Assembly (NCBI GenBank): GCA_035048495.1
Contig: CM068545.1
Span: 14,963,702 to 15,027,701 of the forward strand
Source of the DNA: Euptelea pleiosperma
Lineage: Eukaryota > Streptophyta > Magnoliopsida > Ranunculales > Eupteleaceae
DNA length: 64,000 bases
Direction: 5' to 3'
In this document: positions 21,440 to 33,030 of the stretch, one piece after another
Layout of the letters: each line of letters begins with the position of its first letter
Position numbering within the stretch: position 1 is the first letter of the stretch
Translations under genes and position numbers: made by a program
The notes under the pieces: model-generated
Told to the model about the DNA's origin: nothing
Seen by the model: the letters and a program-made list of their open reading frames with translations, nothing else
The model's database searches: none

Positions 21440-21671
21440 TCACACCAAGGAAAATAACAAAAATAACGACCTTTATTTTCTGTTTCTGAAAAAGAATTTG
21501 TTAAACAAGTCTTTTATTTTCCATTTTTCCGTTACAAATTTTATTGAAAATTTGAATTTTAGCACCGTTATTTTCCGCTTTTTCTGTTATTTTCCCATTA
21601 TTTCTGTTTTGCCCGTGTGTTAAAATCCGTTATAACGGAAAAAATGGTAACGGCCCCTATTAAACCTTGGT
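21440..21671. mobile_element. Partial hAT-like MITE (CATGG/CAAGG family)
   Basis: Contains ggtaacggcccctattaaac and cttgg at its right end, and aaataacgg / ttttccgttat words. The left terminus is missing. Same family as the complete copy at 22011-22340. Confidence 0.55.
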
Positions 21672-22010
21672 TCTTGCTGCATGTGCACCCTACGTATGAA
21701 AAGGAAGGGAACACTAACAAAGAGTCTTTGGTGCACATGTTTGTGGAGCTTTTGGGGTGTTGCCACGTGTGGGTCCTACTTACTAAAGGAGGGGAGAGGA
21801 GCACACAGAATTTTGATGCACATGTTTCTAGATCTTTGGGTTCCTTGGTGGGGAAACAAAAGAATGTGGGAGAAAATTGGTGATTTGTTTATTTTATGTT
21901 TGCCTATAAGTCAGCCGAAGCTTCTTAGGTCTAATCATGCCGGTGGGCTTAGAAAGTCTTCATACTGGGCCTAGCCCCCCACCCCCGGACTTGGCCTGAG
22001 TCAGCTAATT
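21672..22010. other. Intergenic, nothing recognised
   Basis: Several overlapping open frames are present, but none resembles a known domain. The segment separates a partial and a complete copy of the same MITE family. Confidence 0.35.
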
Positions 22011-22340
22011 CATGGTTTAAAAAACGGCTGTTATAACAGATTCGGACCTCCCCCGTTACATTATGTACCATTAAACGCTTTTAAAAATAACAACCATTAT
22101 TTTTGTTATAATGGCTGTTATTTTTCCGTTATAACGAAAATAATGGCAGTTTTTTTCCTGGGAAAATTTGTGAAAAAAACGGCCGTTATTTTCTGTTTCT
22201 TTTCATTTTGAAATTTGAATTCCAGCTCAGTCATTTCCGCTATTTTCTGTTTTTGCCCAAGTGTTATAATTCGTTATAACGGAAAAAATGGTAACGCCTC
22301 CAGTCCGTTATGCCGTTATAACGGCCCCTTTTAAACCTTG
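22011..22340. mobile_element. hAT-like MITE, 330 bp (CATGG/CAAGG family)
   Basis: Ends catggtttaaaaaacggc and the complement of caaggtttaaaaggggcc. The flanks agctaatt (22003-22010) and agttaatt (22341-22348) form an 8-bp duplication with one mismatch. Confidence 0.8.
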
Positions 22341-22364
22341 AGTTAATTAACAGTTTCAATTCAA

Positions 22365-22500
22365 ATGTAGCCCACCTCATGTTTACAAGCTAGAATAAGG
22401 GCGTTGCAAAGAGCCCGATACTCGGCCACAATGTTCGAGTTCTCCCTAATAGGAACCACGAAAGCACTAATAGGTGTGTTTGGTTACGAGAATAACTCTT
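22365..22500 (-). pseudogene. RNase H-like fragment of a retroelement
   Basis: On the minus strand the frame reads ISAFVVPIRENSNIVAEYRA followed by LCNALILACKHEVG. The N-x-VAEYRAL-x-x-AL motif is the active-site helix region of RNase HI-type domains from plant retroelements. Only about 45 residues remain. Confidence 0.5.
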
Positions 22501-22811
22501 ATATCAGTTAATTTTAGCTGATCTTATAGAAATGTGGATTATGAGTTCACCTGCCAAGCAGTTTAAGGCATTTTTTCGCAAATTTTTGAGTGTTATTGAG
22601 GTGCACTTGTACTCCTAGAAAAACTTGGTTCCCGTTTATGCTGGCAAATTTTTTTACGAGGAGTAGAGTTAACATTGCAATCAAACAAGAGTGCTGTTAC
22701 TTTTCCTTTACTCATATCTTAAGCATTTCTTTTCATGGCAGAGCTATAGCACTTCAATCAGAACTTCAATCCCCGCCAAGTTGTGAGCGTGAGACCAAAG
22801 GAATCCACCTA
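22500..22811. other. Intergenic, nothing recognised
   Basis: AT-rich. An open frame here shows no similarity I can recognise. Confidence 0.3.
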
Positions 22812-23440
22812 GGGGTGTAAATTTGGCCTTGATTATTTTCGTGTCAAAGCCTGACCTGCGGCCCTGACCGGCCTGTTAGATCCTTGGGCTGGTCTTGGGC
22901 CTGCCCCTTGAAGCCCAAGGAGCAAGACAGCCCCGAAACTAACCCAAATTAGCCTGGTCTGGCCCAAAAATGTCCTGATCAGCCTACTTTGTTTTTACAT
23001 TTTTTCATATATATATATATATATGGGCTGGGATAGAATGACTAATGCTATTCTTATTAATATTCTTACTAATGGACGTGGGGCCCACATGCGGATGAGT
23101 TAATGGATGATTTTTGGTGATAATATTCTTCTCAACGTGGATATCAACCACACAAAAAATCAGCCCATTCCAACATTTGTAGCCTTGTGAAAAGTAGATT
23201 GCAAATTGAAAAATTTTGGACCATCCATTTTCACCGTTAAATTTAGGTCAGTATTTGGTAGGGTTAGAAGTTTTAAATATTACTGATTTTTGGTGAGGAG
23301 ATCTCCCTCACCAAAAATCATCCCTTAACTCATCCGCATGTGGGCCCCAAAAATCATCTCCATGGTGACCAGGCCCGGCCCAAACCTGCCCCTACGGGCC
23401 TTGGGCCTGGGACTGTAGAGCAGACCAATTGCCATCTACT
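22812..23440. mobile_element. hAT-like element with nested foldback MITE
   Basis: Left end taggggtgtaaatttggcc and right side ccttgggcctgggactgtag with cagaccaattgcca. Inside, about 23089-23348 is a second element with inverted ggacgtggggcccacatgcg / cgcatgtgggcccc ends and gatgatttttggtga words, preceded by an AT dinucleotide run. Confidence 0.5.
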
Positions 23441-23504
23441 ATATAGCAAAAATAGGTAGGTTTCTTCCACTTCCTTTTCTATTCAAGAAGATTGAAGGTT
23501 GTCA

Positions 23505-24330
23505 TTAGGGCTGCTAATGGATTGGATACAGCCAATCCAATATTTCTAGATCCAGATTCCGGACCCACCTATATTCCTATTGGATTGGAATCGGTTACAT
23601 GTGTGCCGATCTGATTTCTTATTAGACGATCGGTTAATCTGATTTCTTATAGGATTGGGGGACAACATTTTTTACAACAAAAATTGGTGTGGCCCAATAT
23701 ATAAATTAGAAGTTTTGGAATGGGACGATTTCTCGCGAGGATGGTCTCTATGGTGAGTAGATCATCCTCATAAAATTCAAATCATTCTGATATTCGTGGA
23801 CCGGTTTACAAGTTGAAGAATTATGGACCGTCTATTTTTATCGTTAACTTGAAAACCACGTTTGATGAGGTTAAAAATTTCAGAATCTGCTAATTTTTTG
23901 TAGGGGTGATCTATATCGTAGGGAGATCATCCTCACGAAAAATCAGCTATTGATTCATCTTCCATGTGGGTACGCCAAAATTGTTGTCAAAAATGTTGTA
24001 TGAAAATGTTGTCCCCATATATGGGTCAGGATCGGGAGACAACAATTTTCACATATTTTTTACAAAAAAGAATTGTATGATTTTTGGCGAAGGATAGTCT
24101 CTGTGGTGAGATCATCCTCACAAAAATTAAAATCATTATGACATTAGTAGACTGGTTTAGAAGTTGAAGAATTATGGACCGTCTATTTTTACCTTTAACT
24201 TGAAGACCGCACTTGATGGGGTTAGAAATTTCAGAATGGGCTGATTTTTTGAAGAGGTGATCTATATGGTGAGGAGATCATCCTCACCCCAAATCAGCCA
24301 TTGATTCATCTTCTATGTGGGTACACCTTG
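23505..24330. mobile_element. Two 'gatttttggtgagg' MITE copies, tandem
   Basis: Copies at about 23640-24010 and 24030-24330. Each has the inner pair gagatcatcctcac and its complement, cagccattgattcatcttc, and gtgggtacgcc near its end. A left hAT-like end (tagggctgctaatggattgg) is at 23513. The family's best-preserved member is 29539-29933. Confidence 0.6.
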
Positions 24331-24456
24331 TCGTAAAAAATGTTGTGAATATTGTTATATATATATTAATAGAATGACTAATGGACGTGGGGCCCACGCA
24401 TACCTATGGGTTGAGTGGGAGACCGTTTTTCTTGTCTTTTGTAAGGTTTGCACTAA

Positions 24457-24570
24457 GCGGCATCATGCGCTAATGATCACACGCCACGTATACCCATGTT
24501 ACTTTTTAAAAAGTTTTTTTTAACCAAATCCTAAAACCTAGGTATATGTGCGTGCAATCATTGCGCGCAT
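24457..24570. mobile_element. Small MITE, 'aagcggc-atcatgcgc' family
   Basis: Left arm aagcggcatcatgcgctaatg pairs with the right-arm remnant gcaatcattgcgcgc. Two more copies are at about 27420-27560 and 50757-50895. The right end is incomplete here. Confidence 0.5.
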
Positions 24571-24682
24571 AAATATTATACTTATATGTAAAAGTTTTAT
24601 ATTTAACCAGATCCTAAAAGTTTTATAAGTAAAATAATTATAAATATTATTATTATTATCATTATTATTTAATATAATAAAT

Positions 24683-25385
24683 ATAACGGAAAATTGCATA
24701 AAAGAAAATAAACTTTAATTTATTTACAAAAAAGAATACAACTTTTCGCAAATCCCAAAAAAGAAAACGAAACACCCTTTCAAAGGGCGTTTCTTCTGCT
24801 GTCAGTCCAATCAGTCGAGTCAGTCGAGAGTCGGCTGACACGTCTGACAAACGCCCTTTTAAAGGACGTTTATTCCTGAGAAATTTTAAAAAACATCCCA
24901 TAATTCCTCAACTTCTAAACCAATCTACGAATATCGGAATGATTTGAATTTTTGTGAGGATGATCTCCTCACCGTAGAGATCATCCTCACCAAAAATCAG
25001 CCATTGATTCATCTTCTGGGTATGCCAAAATGGGCGTAAAAATTGGGTATAAAAAAACGCCCTTTAAAAGGGCGTTTGTCAGTAAAAAACGCCCTTTTAA
25101 AGGGCGTTTTCTACTGACACACGCCCTTTAAAATAACGTCTGTAAGTTGTCAAAGGTCTGACAGACGTTTTTTAAAAAAGTGTCTATTACTGAAAAACGC
25201 CCTTTAAAATGGCGTTTTTTACTGACAAACGCCCTTTTAAAGGGCGTTTTTTCATAAACATGTGCCACGTAATGAAACGCTCTTTTAAAGGGCGTTTCGT
25301 TTTCTTTTTTGGGATTTGCGAAAAGTTGTATTCTTTTTTGTAAATAGATTAAAGTTTATTTTCTTTTTAGAAATTTTCCGTAAAT
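24683..25385. mobile_element. Foldback element with 32-bp palindrome array
   Basis: Arms of about 110 bp at 24683-24795 and 25270-25385 are near-perfect complements, sharing caacttttcgcaaatccc and gaaaacgaaac words. Between them lie a fragment of the 'gatttttggtgagg' MITE (24905-25045) and an array at 25055-25260. The array repeats every 32 bp (starts 25055, 25087, about 25119, 25195, 25227) around the palindrome aaacgccctttt-aaagggcgttt. Further single copies are in both arms. No open frame or target duplication was found. Confidence 0.75.
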
Positions 25386-25580
25386 ATAATTATTAAATAA
25401 TATATCATATCAGATTATATTATATTATCGAATCAAATACATTAATATCCGAATTCGTATAAAAAAAACTATTCAAATATTAAAAAGTTATCTGAATCCG
25501 AATCCGATATTTTCAGATAATATTTGATTTTTTGAATATGAATTCGAATTTTCGACTAATCATTGACAGCCCTAGACTGG
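25386..25580. mobile_element. Right half of an AT-rich hAT-like MITE
   Basis: Matches the right part of the complete element at 28324-28815, including the end attgacagccctagactgga. The left end is separated from it by the foldback element or lost. Confidence 0.5.
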
Positions 25581-26025
25581 ACCTAGATTGATCATGGCAG
25601 ACCTCTTTTTTCTGGATTACTCAAACATTATTTTTGGTCGGACCAGATTTGCCACATCAGCATCCCATGTTGCAAGATTCCCAATCTTAACATGGCATGA
25701 AGTTTGTGCAGACAGCCCAGGCTACTTTAGCTTAACGAGAAAGAAAGAAAGGAAAAGAATACCAAAATCACTTTATGTTCATACTTGGTGCATCTTTAGA
25801 GCCTTCTCAGTAAAGAATCAAAGAACTTTAAAATACGGTGAAGCAAATCGAGCCATGAACATGTGCCCACAATTTAAAAATAAGTAGATTAAAATAAAAT
25901 AAAAAAGATGACACCATCAATGTGTGCTTAAAGCAAGCACTAATCCAATCTTAATCCTAAAGAAACTTAGGCGGAGTTTCGTAAAACTTTTATTCGGACC
26001 TTACGTATGAATGAACTGAAATTAA
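25581..26025. other. Intergenic; partial copy of a duplicated segment
   Basis: The first 80 bases (gatcatggcagacctc, ttttctggattactc) match 28830-28865 and, less well, 30745-30775. The rest is AT-rich. A 99-codon open frame starting at 25588 has no recognisable similarity. Confidence 0.45.
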
Positions 26026-26535
26026 GGGCCTGTTTGGTACGTGAGAAAAAGAGTTCCGACGGCGAATATTTAGCCAGGTGAATATTATCTTGGCTAAATA
26101 TTTGCTCATAGCAATATTTAACAATGTTTGGTACGTGTACGAGCTAGCTCACTTCATTTTCTTTCAATTTGAGTGGGTCCCACATATCAAAGTAAGTCAA
26201 AAATAGGTTGGGTCAGTGCGGGAACCACATATTATGTCAAAGAATAAAAAAAAAATCATTTTTATCTTTTTTATATATTAAAAAATTAATTTTTTTTGAA
26301 AATAGTGATTTTTCGGCGAGAAAATAAAATTTTCTCACCAAGGCATAATCGGCGTGAAAATATTTTCACAGGGGGGGGGGGGGGGGGTGATCAAATGTTT
26401 TCCCGCCGCGGAGGGCAAATATGTGGGCCCGGCTAAATATTCGCCAAGGGCGGGTGGCTGCCAAACACCGCCGGGCGAATATTTGCACGGCTAAATAATT
26501 TATTTGCCCGCCGCGGTGCATTACCAAACAGGCCC
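26026..26535. mobile_element. PIF/Harbinger-like (Tourist-type) MITE, 510 bp
   Basis: The ends gggcctgtttggta and its exact complement are flanked by taa and tta. The sequence GGGCCTGTTTGG with a TWA target fits Tourist-type elements of the PIF/Harbinger group. The interior has aatatttagcc/ggctaaatatt pairs and an 18-base G run at about 26371-26388. Confidence 0.7.
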
Positions 26536-26658
26536 TTAGTGATTTTGGTGATAACATATACATTCTTAAACAACTTAATTTCAGCACTTATCACCACAAC
26601 CACTGAAATAAAGATAAAAGTAAGAAAGTCACACTCCCTTCACTTTATTGCACTAAGT

Positions 26659-26826
26659 AGTGGTGGAGCCAGGATTTTGTTTAAGGGTATTGTACCTATT
26701 TTGTTTTAGGGTGGGCAAAAGGACATTTTTCTAAAGTGGGCAAAAGGGTATTTTGCAATAATTTTTTTTCCTACTAAACTATTAAAGTTGAGAGTTGCCC
26801 ACCTTCGCCCCTTGGCTCCGCCACTG
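26659..26826. mobile_element. MITE, 'agtggtggagccagg' family
   Basis: Left end agtggtggagccaggat pairs with right end ccttggctccgccact. Inside are gtgggcaaaagg repeats. Target duplication not clear. Confidence 0.6.
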
Positions 26827-27419
26827 ACAGTAAGTGAAAGCATCTTTTGAAAAGATTATAAGACTCTTTTAATACCGATAATGCTTTTTTCTTAAAGCGT
26901 TCTCTTCTAAAAGCTTACGAAAGTGTCCTAATAAATATTTCAAAATACCAACACTGCGCACCCTTTGCTTAACTTTAAGACTTATGACCTTCACCAGACA
27001 ATCCAATTTAGTTCTTATAACTTAATTTACAAAACGCCACTTAAGTCCATACATATAAGCAAACAAAATATCAAGAAGCTTTTCACTAAATTGTATTTTT
27101 TTTTTTTTTTTAATCTGAGTCTATATTGGGTTATTTTGTTGGCAAATTGATGCATGGGTTGAAAACAAAATCACCCCATGATGGGTGGCCCCACCCACAG
27201 AGTGGTGAATCGAGCCACATGTCATGCACCAAGTGAGTCAATTTTATCATTTCCACTAAAACGACAATGAAGTATAAAAGTGTCTTTTTATTATGAGAAA
27301 TGCTCCCTTAATGGAGTTGCACATATGCAAATCTACATAGGTGTGGTTTTCGAGGCAATTTTTCTTGTCTTTTGTAACATTTGCGCTTGTGCAACTCCAC
27401 TAAGCGAATTTTTTCTTTT
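26827..27419. other. Intergenic, nothing recognised
   Basis: AT-rich with a T-run near 27097-27110. The stretch gtggttttcgaggcaattttt (27340-27360) recurs at about 29036. No gene. Confidence 0.35.
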
Positions 27420-27560
27420 TCAAGCGGCTATCATGCGCTATTGATCACGCGCCACATATACCCCTTGTTACTTTTTGAAAAGTTTTTTTAAAACCAAATC
27501 CTAAAACTCCGGTATATGTGCATGCGATCATTGCGCGCAAGATCGCCGCTTCAAAAATTT
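27420..27560. mobile_element. Small MITE, 'aagcggc-atcatgcgc' family, about 140 bp
   Basis: Left arm aagcggctatcatgcgctatt and right arm tgcgcgcaagatcgccgctt pair over about 40 bp. No coding capacity. Confidence 0.65.
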
Positions 27561-27659
27561 TCTCCTCCACTAAGGGGTTGCTATTATTCCTCTTTTATTA
27601 AGGTTTTTTTTACACTAGCCCTCAATTCTTATGCCACTACAGTTCCACTCTCCTAAAAT

Positions 27660-28990
27660 AGTTCCAATTATTCGCTCACAGTTAATAATCGCATTTTTTT
27701 TACTTTTAGAAAATAGAAAATGGAAGGACTAAAATGCCATATCTTGTATTCCTGTTTTAGTAGATATTGCAGAATTTATTAAAAAAAAAAGGTAGAAAAT
27801 GTTGCTGGTGGGGTGGGAAAAATTTTAGATGCAGAGGATGAGTGATAAATCTGAACCACACATCTTAACTTTTTCAAAATCCAAACTTAACTGGAGATTA
27901 AATTTTAAAATTTTTAAAATTAATATTATATTAGTCAATTTTCTTTTTTAAACCCGTTAGGGCTAAAGGGGTGAACCTCGTTATAATATTTAAACCTACG
28001 ATAATGTTGTATGGAGCAAATCATAATTCGAGCGGCATACTTTAACATGGATTAGGCAACATATGTCGACCAAAGTGGACGAGGACCAATACAAAGATGT
28101 ACATGGTATTTAAGGTCCTGTTTGGAAATCTCATGTTTTCAAGGCCTATTCAAGTCTAAGCCCAGTTTAAGGATGGAATAACCGATTCAATATTACAATT
28201 TCACACTTGAAAAAAAAAAAAAAAAGGAAGCAAACTTTAGTCATGTTTTAAGGGCAAAATGTGAAAAAGGGGCGCAATATTTGGACCTCACATGGTTTCC
28301 AAACACAGCTAGAATGATTGGACTAGGTCTGTAAATGGATACTATTCGGACCGAATATAAACATATCTGAATCCGATATCTGATATCCGATTCGATATAC
28401 AATGGATATTCTAAATTAACATTCGAATTTGAATCTGAATAACTTATCGGATATCCAATAATATCTGATTTGAAAATCAGACATATATAATAAGTTATTA
28501 TATTTACATAATAAATATATATATATGTAAAATAATTATAAATATTATATTATATATAATAAATATTGATATTATTATTTAATATAATAAATATAATATA
28601 ATCTATTATATATAATAAATATAATTATTAAATAATATATTGGATCATATATTATCGAATCAAATACATCAATATTTGAATCCGTATCCGAAAACTATTC
28701 GAATATTAAAAAGATATCTAAAATTTTTGGATAATATCCGATTTTTTGAATACAAATTCCGAATTATATAAATTCGAATCGAATTTGAATTATCGACTAT
28801 CTATTGACAGCCCTAGACTGGACCTAGACTGATCATGACAGGCCTCATTTTTTGGATTACTCCAAACAGGCCCTTAGTTCTCATTCCCTTTCAAATCAAT
28901 GAGTGGATCATTTCCCTATCAGTTGTTGGTGACCTAACCTAAGCTTTTAGCCAAAAAAAAAAAGTGAAGCAAACGGCGATTGGTGACCAC
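27660..28990. repeat. Segmental duplication, copy A
   Basis: Shares ordered blocks with 29980-31110: a gaaaatagaaaatggaaggac block at the left, ggctaaagggg, the cgcaatatttggacc block, gctagaa-attggac, and ttagttc-catt-ccttt / gatcatttccctatcagttg at the right. Between the shared blocks each copy carries different insertions. No gene is visible. Confidence 0.7.
28324..28815. mobile_element. AT-rich hAT-like MITE, 492 bp
   Basis: Ends taggtctgtaaatgg and the complement of tagggctgtcaatag. Flanks gattggac (28316-28323) and gactggac (28816-28823) give an 8-bp duplication with one mismatch. It interrupts duplicated segment A; segment B lacks it at the same site. Confidence 0.8.
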
Positions 28991-29538
28991 ACTACATGGA
29001 ACATAAGACCAAAAACTTATATTTGAATTCAAAGGTATGGTTTTCGAGGCAGTTTTTCCGTTCTTTTGTAGGGTTACATCTGTGCAACTCCACTAAATTA
29101 TTTTTTATGCCGACGGTATCCGAGCCTCTTAGAACACCCGACTAATCCCACGGGGCATGGGTGTACCCCTTAAAACAAATCTTCTAGAACCGCCTTTCCT
29201 CTCGCTCCCACTCTCTCTCTCTCTTAAAGAACTATCTCTCACACATGTGCCTTCCACCAAGTATTTCAAAAATAAAGACTTTCCATGCAAAAATGAGTTT
29301 ATTTTCATCCTACAGTTTGAGAAATCGAGTTCGGTGTTGGTCGCATTCAAGAGTCGCCACCTATATATTTAAGGCACCGTCCACAAGAAATCCCGTTTTC
29401 AAATAATGTGGCAAGTGGAGGTATCAACGTCTAAATGTGTCGAAACGTCGAATTCGATTTAGTCGCCACCATTAATTTTTTTTTTTTTTCCCTAGAATTT
29501 GAGAAGGTAAATATAAAAAAGGACCATCACAGTTAAAA
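28991..29538. other. Intergenic between MITEs
   Basis: Contains a ctctctctct word (29213-29222) and a T-run (29472-29486). Open frames on both strands show no similarity. Confidence 0.35.
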
Positions 29539-29933
29539 GGGTCAGGATCAGGGGACACAAATTTTGACACAATTTCACACCAATTTGGGTGTACCCACAG
29601 GGAAGACAAATCAATGGCTGATTTTTGGTGAGGACGATCTCCTCACCATATATATCACCCCTACAAAAATTAGCCCATTCTGAAATTTCTAACCGCATCA
29701 AATGTGGGTTTCAAGTTAATGGTAAAAAAAATAAACAGTCAATAATTCTTCAACTTGTAAACCAGGCTACGAATATCAGAATGATTTGAATTTTTGTGAG
29801 GGTGATCTCTCACCATAGAGACCATCCTCACCGAAAATTATTCAATTCCAAAACTTCTAATGTATATATTGGCCCCCGCCAATTTTTTGGTGTGAAATTT
29901 TGTGTTAAAATTTGTGTCCCCTATCCTGACCCT
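29539..29933. mobile_element. 'gatttttggtgagg' MITE, 395 bp, reference copy
   Basis: Ends gggtcaggatcaggggacac and the complement of gggtcaggataggggacac. A perfect 8-bp duplication, agttaaaa, flanks it (29531-29538 and 29934-29941), consistent with hAT. Internally palindromic: ggtgaggacgatctcctcacc and related words. Confidence 0.85.
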
Positions 29934-29979
29934 AGTTAAAAATATCTAAAACTGTGATCATACGGTCGCAATTTTCGTA

Positions 29980-31110
29980 AGTGGAGGGGCATGTGTGATG
30001 TTCATGTCGCTCAAAGTAAATAATTTGCATTTGTACTTTTAGAAAATGAAATATGAAAGGACTAAAATGTCATATCTTGCCTTCCTCTTTTGGTAAATAT
30101 TCAAGGATTGTTTTTTGAAAAAACACAAATGTAGAAAATGTCGCTCACGGCTAAAGGGTCCGCTCACGGCTAAAGGGGCAAGCCTTGTTATAATAGTAGA
30201 CTAGTAATCAAAGCCCGTGCTAATTATAATAATCGAAAACCTCATTATAATAATGGAAGAACTGGTTCAATATTGCAATTTCAAATCAAAAAGCAAACTC
30301 TGATCCAATTTTAGTGGCAAAATTTGAAAAAAGGGAGCGCAATATTTGGACCCGGCCTACATGGTAGGGCAAATTCTCAAATTAAAAAACAAACCAAGCA
30401 ATGTCCTATTCAAAGATTTGGAAAAATTCACAGCACTTTTTAACATGATCGAATTTTATTCTATAATAATTCACAAACTTTTCCGAATTATTTCCGGATT
30501 ACTCAATTTTAAACATGAAATTTCATTTTATAAGACAAAAAGTTGTAAATATTCTCCTTTTTTTTTTCGCTTTATTTTATTTTTTTAAATTCTTTTTTGC
30601 CAAATTTTTTAAATCATTTTTTATTGATAAATCCGAATAATCCTCGAACATTTTCCATACCCTTTTTTAGCCACACTCCGAATTGCTAATGGTTAATTTC
30701 TACACACGGCTAGAAAACAGCTAGAACAATTGGACCTGGACTAATCATGGCTGGCCCCATTTTTTTGAGTTTCCCAAACAGGTCCTTAGTTCCCATTTTA
30801 GCTCCCATTTAAGTCAATAAGCCGATCATTTCCCTATCAGTTGGTGGTGACCATCATGGTTTTAAAAATGGCCGTTAAATCCATTTAATTCCATTAAAAT
30901 CCATTTAATTTCCGTTAAAATCGTTAAAACCCAATAAAATCCGTTAAATTCCATTTTTTCCATTTTTACCCCTGGCCGTTTCAATCCGTTTTAGCAGCCG
31001 TTTAAACTGTAACGCCCCCAGTCCGTTTAACCGTTAAAACGGCCCCCTTTAAACCTTGGTGACCATAGCTTTTAGCCAAAAATAAAAAAGAAGAAGCAAA
31101 AAAGGTGGTT
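29980..31110. repeat. Segmental duplication, copy B
   Basis: Counterpart of 27660-28990. At the place where copy A carries its 492-bp MITE, copy B has about 360 bp of unrelated AT-rich sequence (30355-30715). It also carries its own insertion at 30855-31058. Confidence 0.7.
30855..31058. mobile_element. hAT-like MITE, 204 bp (CATGG/CAAGG family)
   Basis: Ends catggttttaaaaatggcc and the complement of caaggtttaaagggggcc. Perfect 8-bp duplication gtgaccat at 30847-30854 and 31059-31066. Confidence 0.9.
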
Positions 31111-31329
31111 GGTGGTCATAGTGCAGTTGGTGAAGCGTGGAAGTTTATTTGTCAGCAAAATTGAAATTGATGGGTTGAAAACTGCATCCCCCACTCCACT
31201 TCACTTCACTCCACTGAGTCCACTCCACTCTCTAGTGGGTGGTTTTCAAGCCATGAAAGGTGGCCAAAACGCACATTTAGAGAGGCAGATTAAGTTTGGG
31301 ATGAGGAGAGTCAATCTCATCAACCAGAT

Positions 31330-31500
31330 GAAGTGACCTCCCACTAGAAGGACAAGTCACAAGAGGCGGTGTTACTGGGATCAGTGGGAGAGATTTTGGT
31401 TTTCCTTAGGTTGCAGTGATAAAGACAGTGAGAGAAGATATCATTTTTTTTACCTGGAAGGGAATGCATTATCATGGTGGGATCTCATGATCAAGAGCAT
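31330..31500 (+). pseudogene. Possible LTR-retrotransposon gag fragment
   Basis: One frame reads CYWDQWERFWFSLGCSDKDS followed by FFYLEGNALSWWDLMIKS. The 'F.LeG.A..WW' pattern is typical of plant Ty3/gypsy gag. Only about 55 codons are visible. Confidence 0.4.
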
Positions 31501-31530
31501 ATTAGGAACCATATGACGATCCTAGTGTTA

Positions 31531-31615
31531 AGACCTTAGCTTTCTGTTCCACTATCACCTAGCGTGCTTTTGGAGTATTGGTTTGGGTCTTAATATTTTG
31601 TATCAGAGCCAACCC
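31531..31615 (+). mobile_element. TRIM LTR and primer-binding site, partial copy
   Basis: tgttaagacc ... tcacctagcgtgcttttgg ... gggtcttaata is an LTR related to those at 33258-33713, in the opposite orientation. It is followed directly by tttgtatcagagcc, a primer-binding site for initiator Met tRNA with one base lost. The other LTR is absent. Confidence 0.65.
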
Positions 31616-31855
31616 CACTTTCGGGATTCGAGTCACGGGAGAGATAACTGTGGTAAGAAAACAAAAAAAAAATAAAAAAAACCATGATCTTCCCATACTG
31701 TGGAATATGGAGGGCCCAACTTTTTTTGTTTTTTTTTTTAAGTGGGGTCGCTCTCGTTGTGACATTGTAGGTCGACTAAAAAGTACAACATGCCAAAAAC
31801 TCAACCTAAAAATCAGTCTGATTGGCCCATCCCTAAGTGGACATATAAACAAGAA
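31616..31855. other. Intergenic, low complexity
   Basis: A- and T-runs around 31662-31740. No gene; may be remains of the TRIM interior. Confidence 0.3.
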
Positions 31856-32221
31856 GGGTCGGGCTCAAGAGACCCCCATTTCTGACCCCCTTTTTTTACC
31901 CCTATCTTGGCGTACCCACGTACAAGATGAATCAATGGCTGATTTTTGGTGAGGATGATCTCTATGGTGAGGAGATCATCCTCACAAAAATTAAAATCAT
32001 TCTGACTGGTTTAGAAGCTGAAGCATTATGGACTGTTGATTTTTACCATGTAACTTTAAAACCACATTTGATGGGGTTAGAAATTTCAGAATGGGCTGAT
32101 TTTTTGCTGGGGTGGTCTATATGGTGAGGTTATCATCCGCACCAAATATCAGCCATTGATTCATCTCCTACGTGGGTACGCCAAGATGGGGTCAGAAATG
32201 GGAGTCCCCTGAGCCCAACCC
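31856..32221. mobile_element. 'gatttttggtgagg' MITE, 366 bp
   Basis: Ends gggtcgggctcaagagac and the complement of gggttgggctcaggggac; the interior has the family's inverted gagatcatcctcac words and gtgggtacgcc. No matching octamer at the flanks. Confidence 0.65.
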
Positions 32222-33030
32222 AAACGAAAAATCAGCCTGATTGGTGATTTCAAGCCTTTGTACTGGAGTCTTTCATGGCTTGATGTTTTGCCTGATATTC
32301 GAGCATTATTTAGGGTACTCAGAAACAATAGCTAAAAATTACAAATCAAGCCGACACAAATGTACCCTTGTCGTTAGTAAATATGAGGCCATGGTTGCAT
32401 TTGGACAAACTTAAAATAAGTTAAAAATCAGCTTATAGCTTATTGAAAAGTAATTTGTAGGGTTTTTGCTTTACTGGCTGCTGGGTTAAGCAGAAGCCAT
32501 TGAAATCCGACTTATTGCTTATAGTATGTGTCTAGCACTCATTAAAACACATGTACATGTTCAAATTCAAACTTTAATGAAACTTTTAAATATCTAAAAT
32601 GTCCGTCAATCCGGCATGTGTGATTTGAGATGCACGTTCTATCATGCGCAGTGGGAGACAGGTCTTCTCTTTCAAAAAAAAGCAAAAAAAAGGCTTTTTC
32701 GTCTAGCTTTCTATACATGAAAATCCCTGTTACTCGGGAAAATTTTGCCTCATGCATTGCTTGAACGTTACGCAATTAATTGCCGTCAATCAATATAATA
32801 GGAGGTCGGGCCTACATAATTTGACAGGAGAATAATCCAAAAAGTAGTGTTATGTGGAGTCCATGTTACATTGTATTGATGCATGGCCGGCCTTGCTTGA
32901 CCTCCTTCGCGCCAAGACATGAGGCGATATTCTCACCCGTGGCACAATACGCCGATTGGATTTTATTTCATTTCCATTGCAAGTTACACCTAAAGTAACA
33001 GTTTAATTAATTCGAAGGTCTCCATCGTAC
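32222..33030. other. Intergenic, nothing recognised
   Basis: Starts with aaaaatcagcctgattgg, the core of the MITE family described at 52388. The rest is unremarkable AT-rich sequence. Confidence 0.35.

Noticed and set aside
25055..25260. Regularly spaced palindromic repeats that superficially resemble a CRISPR array
   Set aside because: The units abut with short identical spacers, lie inside a plant foldback transposon, and no cas genes are near. The spacers are not unique.
25588..25887. 99-codon open frame as a gene
   Set aside because: Its start lies in repeat sequence shared with 28830 and 30745, and no domain is recognisable.
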